Shown here piece by piece: positions 63,907 through 64,000 of a stretch of DNA of 64,000 nt. The stretch spans positions 50,226 to 114,225 of the forward strand of contig CAYLZD010000011.1 in NCBI GenBank assembly GCA_964388275.1, given 5' to 3'. The notes beneath the pieces were generated by a model. It searched no databases. It was not told the origin of the DNA and saw only the letters and a list, made by a program, of their open reading frames with translations. Position numbers and translations under genes: made by a program. Each line of letters starts with the position of its first letter. Positions within the stretch are counted from its first letter, which is position 1. The DNA is from JARYLZ01 sp964388275 (GTDB taxonomy: Bacteria > Bacteroidota > Ignavibacteria > SZUA-365).

Positions 63907-64000
63907 ATGATGTTCAACAAGTTCACGATAGATCCTCATGGAACTCCCGCCCGCGCGCGGCTCTCGGCGCTCGTCGGCCGGATGAACGTCGTGCAGATCA
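63907..64000 (+). CDS. murE: Start of UDP-N-acetylmuramoyl-tripeptide synthetase MurE (partial)
   Basis: Only the first 31 codons are in the window: two tandem ATGs, then FNKFTIDPHGTPARARLSALVGRMNVVQI. The KLSxLL-x-x-x-xxV-like pattern (ARLSALVGRMNVVQI) fits the N-terminus of Mur ligases of the MurE type, and the position after a PASTA-bearing ftsI is where murE lies in the dcw cluster. The protein continues beyond the right edge. Confidence 0.6.
   Translation, partial: MMFNKFTIDPHGTPARARLSALVGRMNVVQI

Overview
The window looks like a chromosomal segment of a moderately high-GC (judged by eye, not measured) member of the Bacteroidota/Chlorobiota/Ignavibacteriota-Kapabacteria assemblage. Support comes from six secreted proteins ending in type IX secretion (T9SS)-style C-terminal sorting domains (PNP motif, then a beta-rich domain ending in a basic or small residue), three promoters matching the Bacteroidota pattern TTG/TTTG-N19-20-TAnnTTTG/C, and an FtsI with C-terminal PASTA domains. 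secD and secF are separate genes rather than the fused secDF of most core Bacteroidia, which points to an early-branching lineage such as Kapabacteria, Ignavibacteria or Chlorobi; this placement is inference. No tRNA, rRNA, IS element, prophage or CRISPR array was recognised.

Layout. 1-4.8 kb: an envelope gene string with an unknown exported protein, bamD, an acyl-CoA thioesterase, a secreted HExxH protease and ccmA. 4.9-10.5 kb: a response regulator, then ccmB, ccmC, a 42-codon ccmD, ccmE and ccmF. Together with ccmA these form a System I cytochrome c maturation locus with a CxxxY-type CcmE and an enlarged CcmC. 10.5-16 kb: a Yip1-family membrane protein, a large YCF48/BNR plus ASH-domain T9SS protein and a GAF histidine kinase. 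16-21 kb (minus strand): a T9SS protein, dut, guanine deaminase, then a translationally coupled exported thioredoxin and outer-membrane barrel. 21-33 kb: a class A PBP, then a tightly overlapping run of an unknown gene, tilS, hpt, ftsH, polyprenol/diacylglycerol kinase-like, UPF0104 flippase-like, GT2, CPBP protease and a TPR protein.

33-48 kb is mostly minus strand: ppdK, a vWA T9SS protein, an M14 peptidase, a small operon of PEGA lipoprotein, YidD-like protein and TPR/membrane protein, a second vWA T9SS protein, a GyrI-like protein (plus strand), an unknown exported protein and two TPM-domain proteins. 48-64 kb (plus strand): a third vWA T9SS protein lacking the metal-site acids, an M1 aminopeptidase, secD-secF, a STAS protein, purA, a DUF1611 protein, and the start of the dcw cluster (mraZ, rsmH, ftsL, ftsI, and the first codons of murE).

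The most unusual non-coding structures are a 17-unit degenerate 22-bp repeat array upstream of ppdK (35958-36323) and four different heptanucleotide tandem repeats within 250 bp upstream of the M14 peptidase (41128-41375), one of them lying between a predicted promoter and the start codon. The most unusual proteins are a CcmC with an inserted beta-rich domain that may be OB-fold-like, an exported YidD-like protein outside the rpmH-rnpA locus, and the vWA protein with a degenerate MIDAS.
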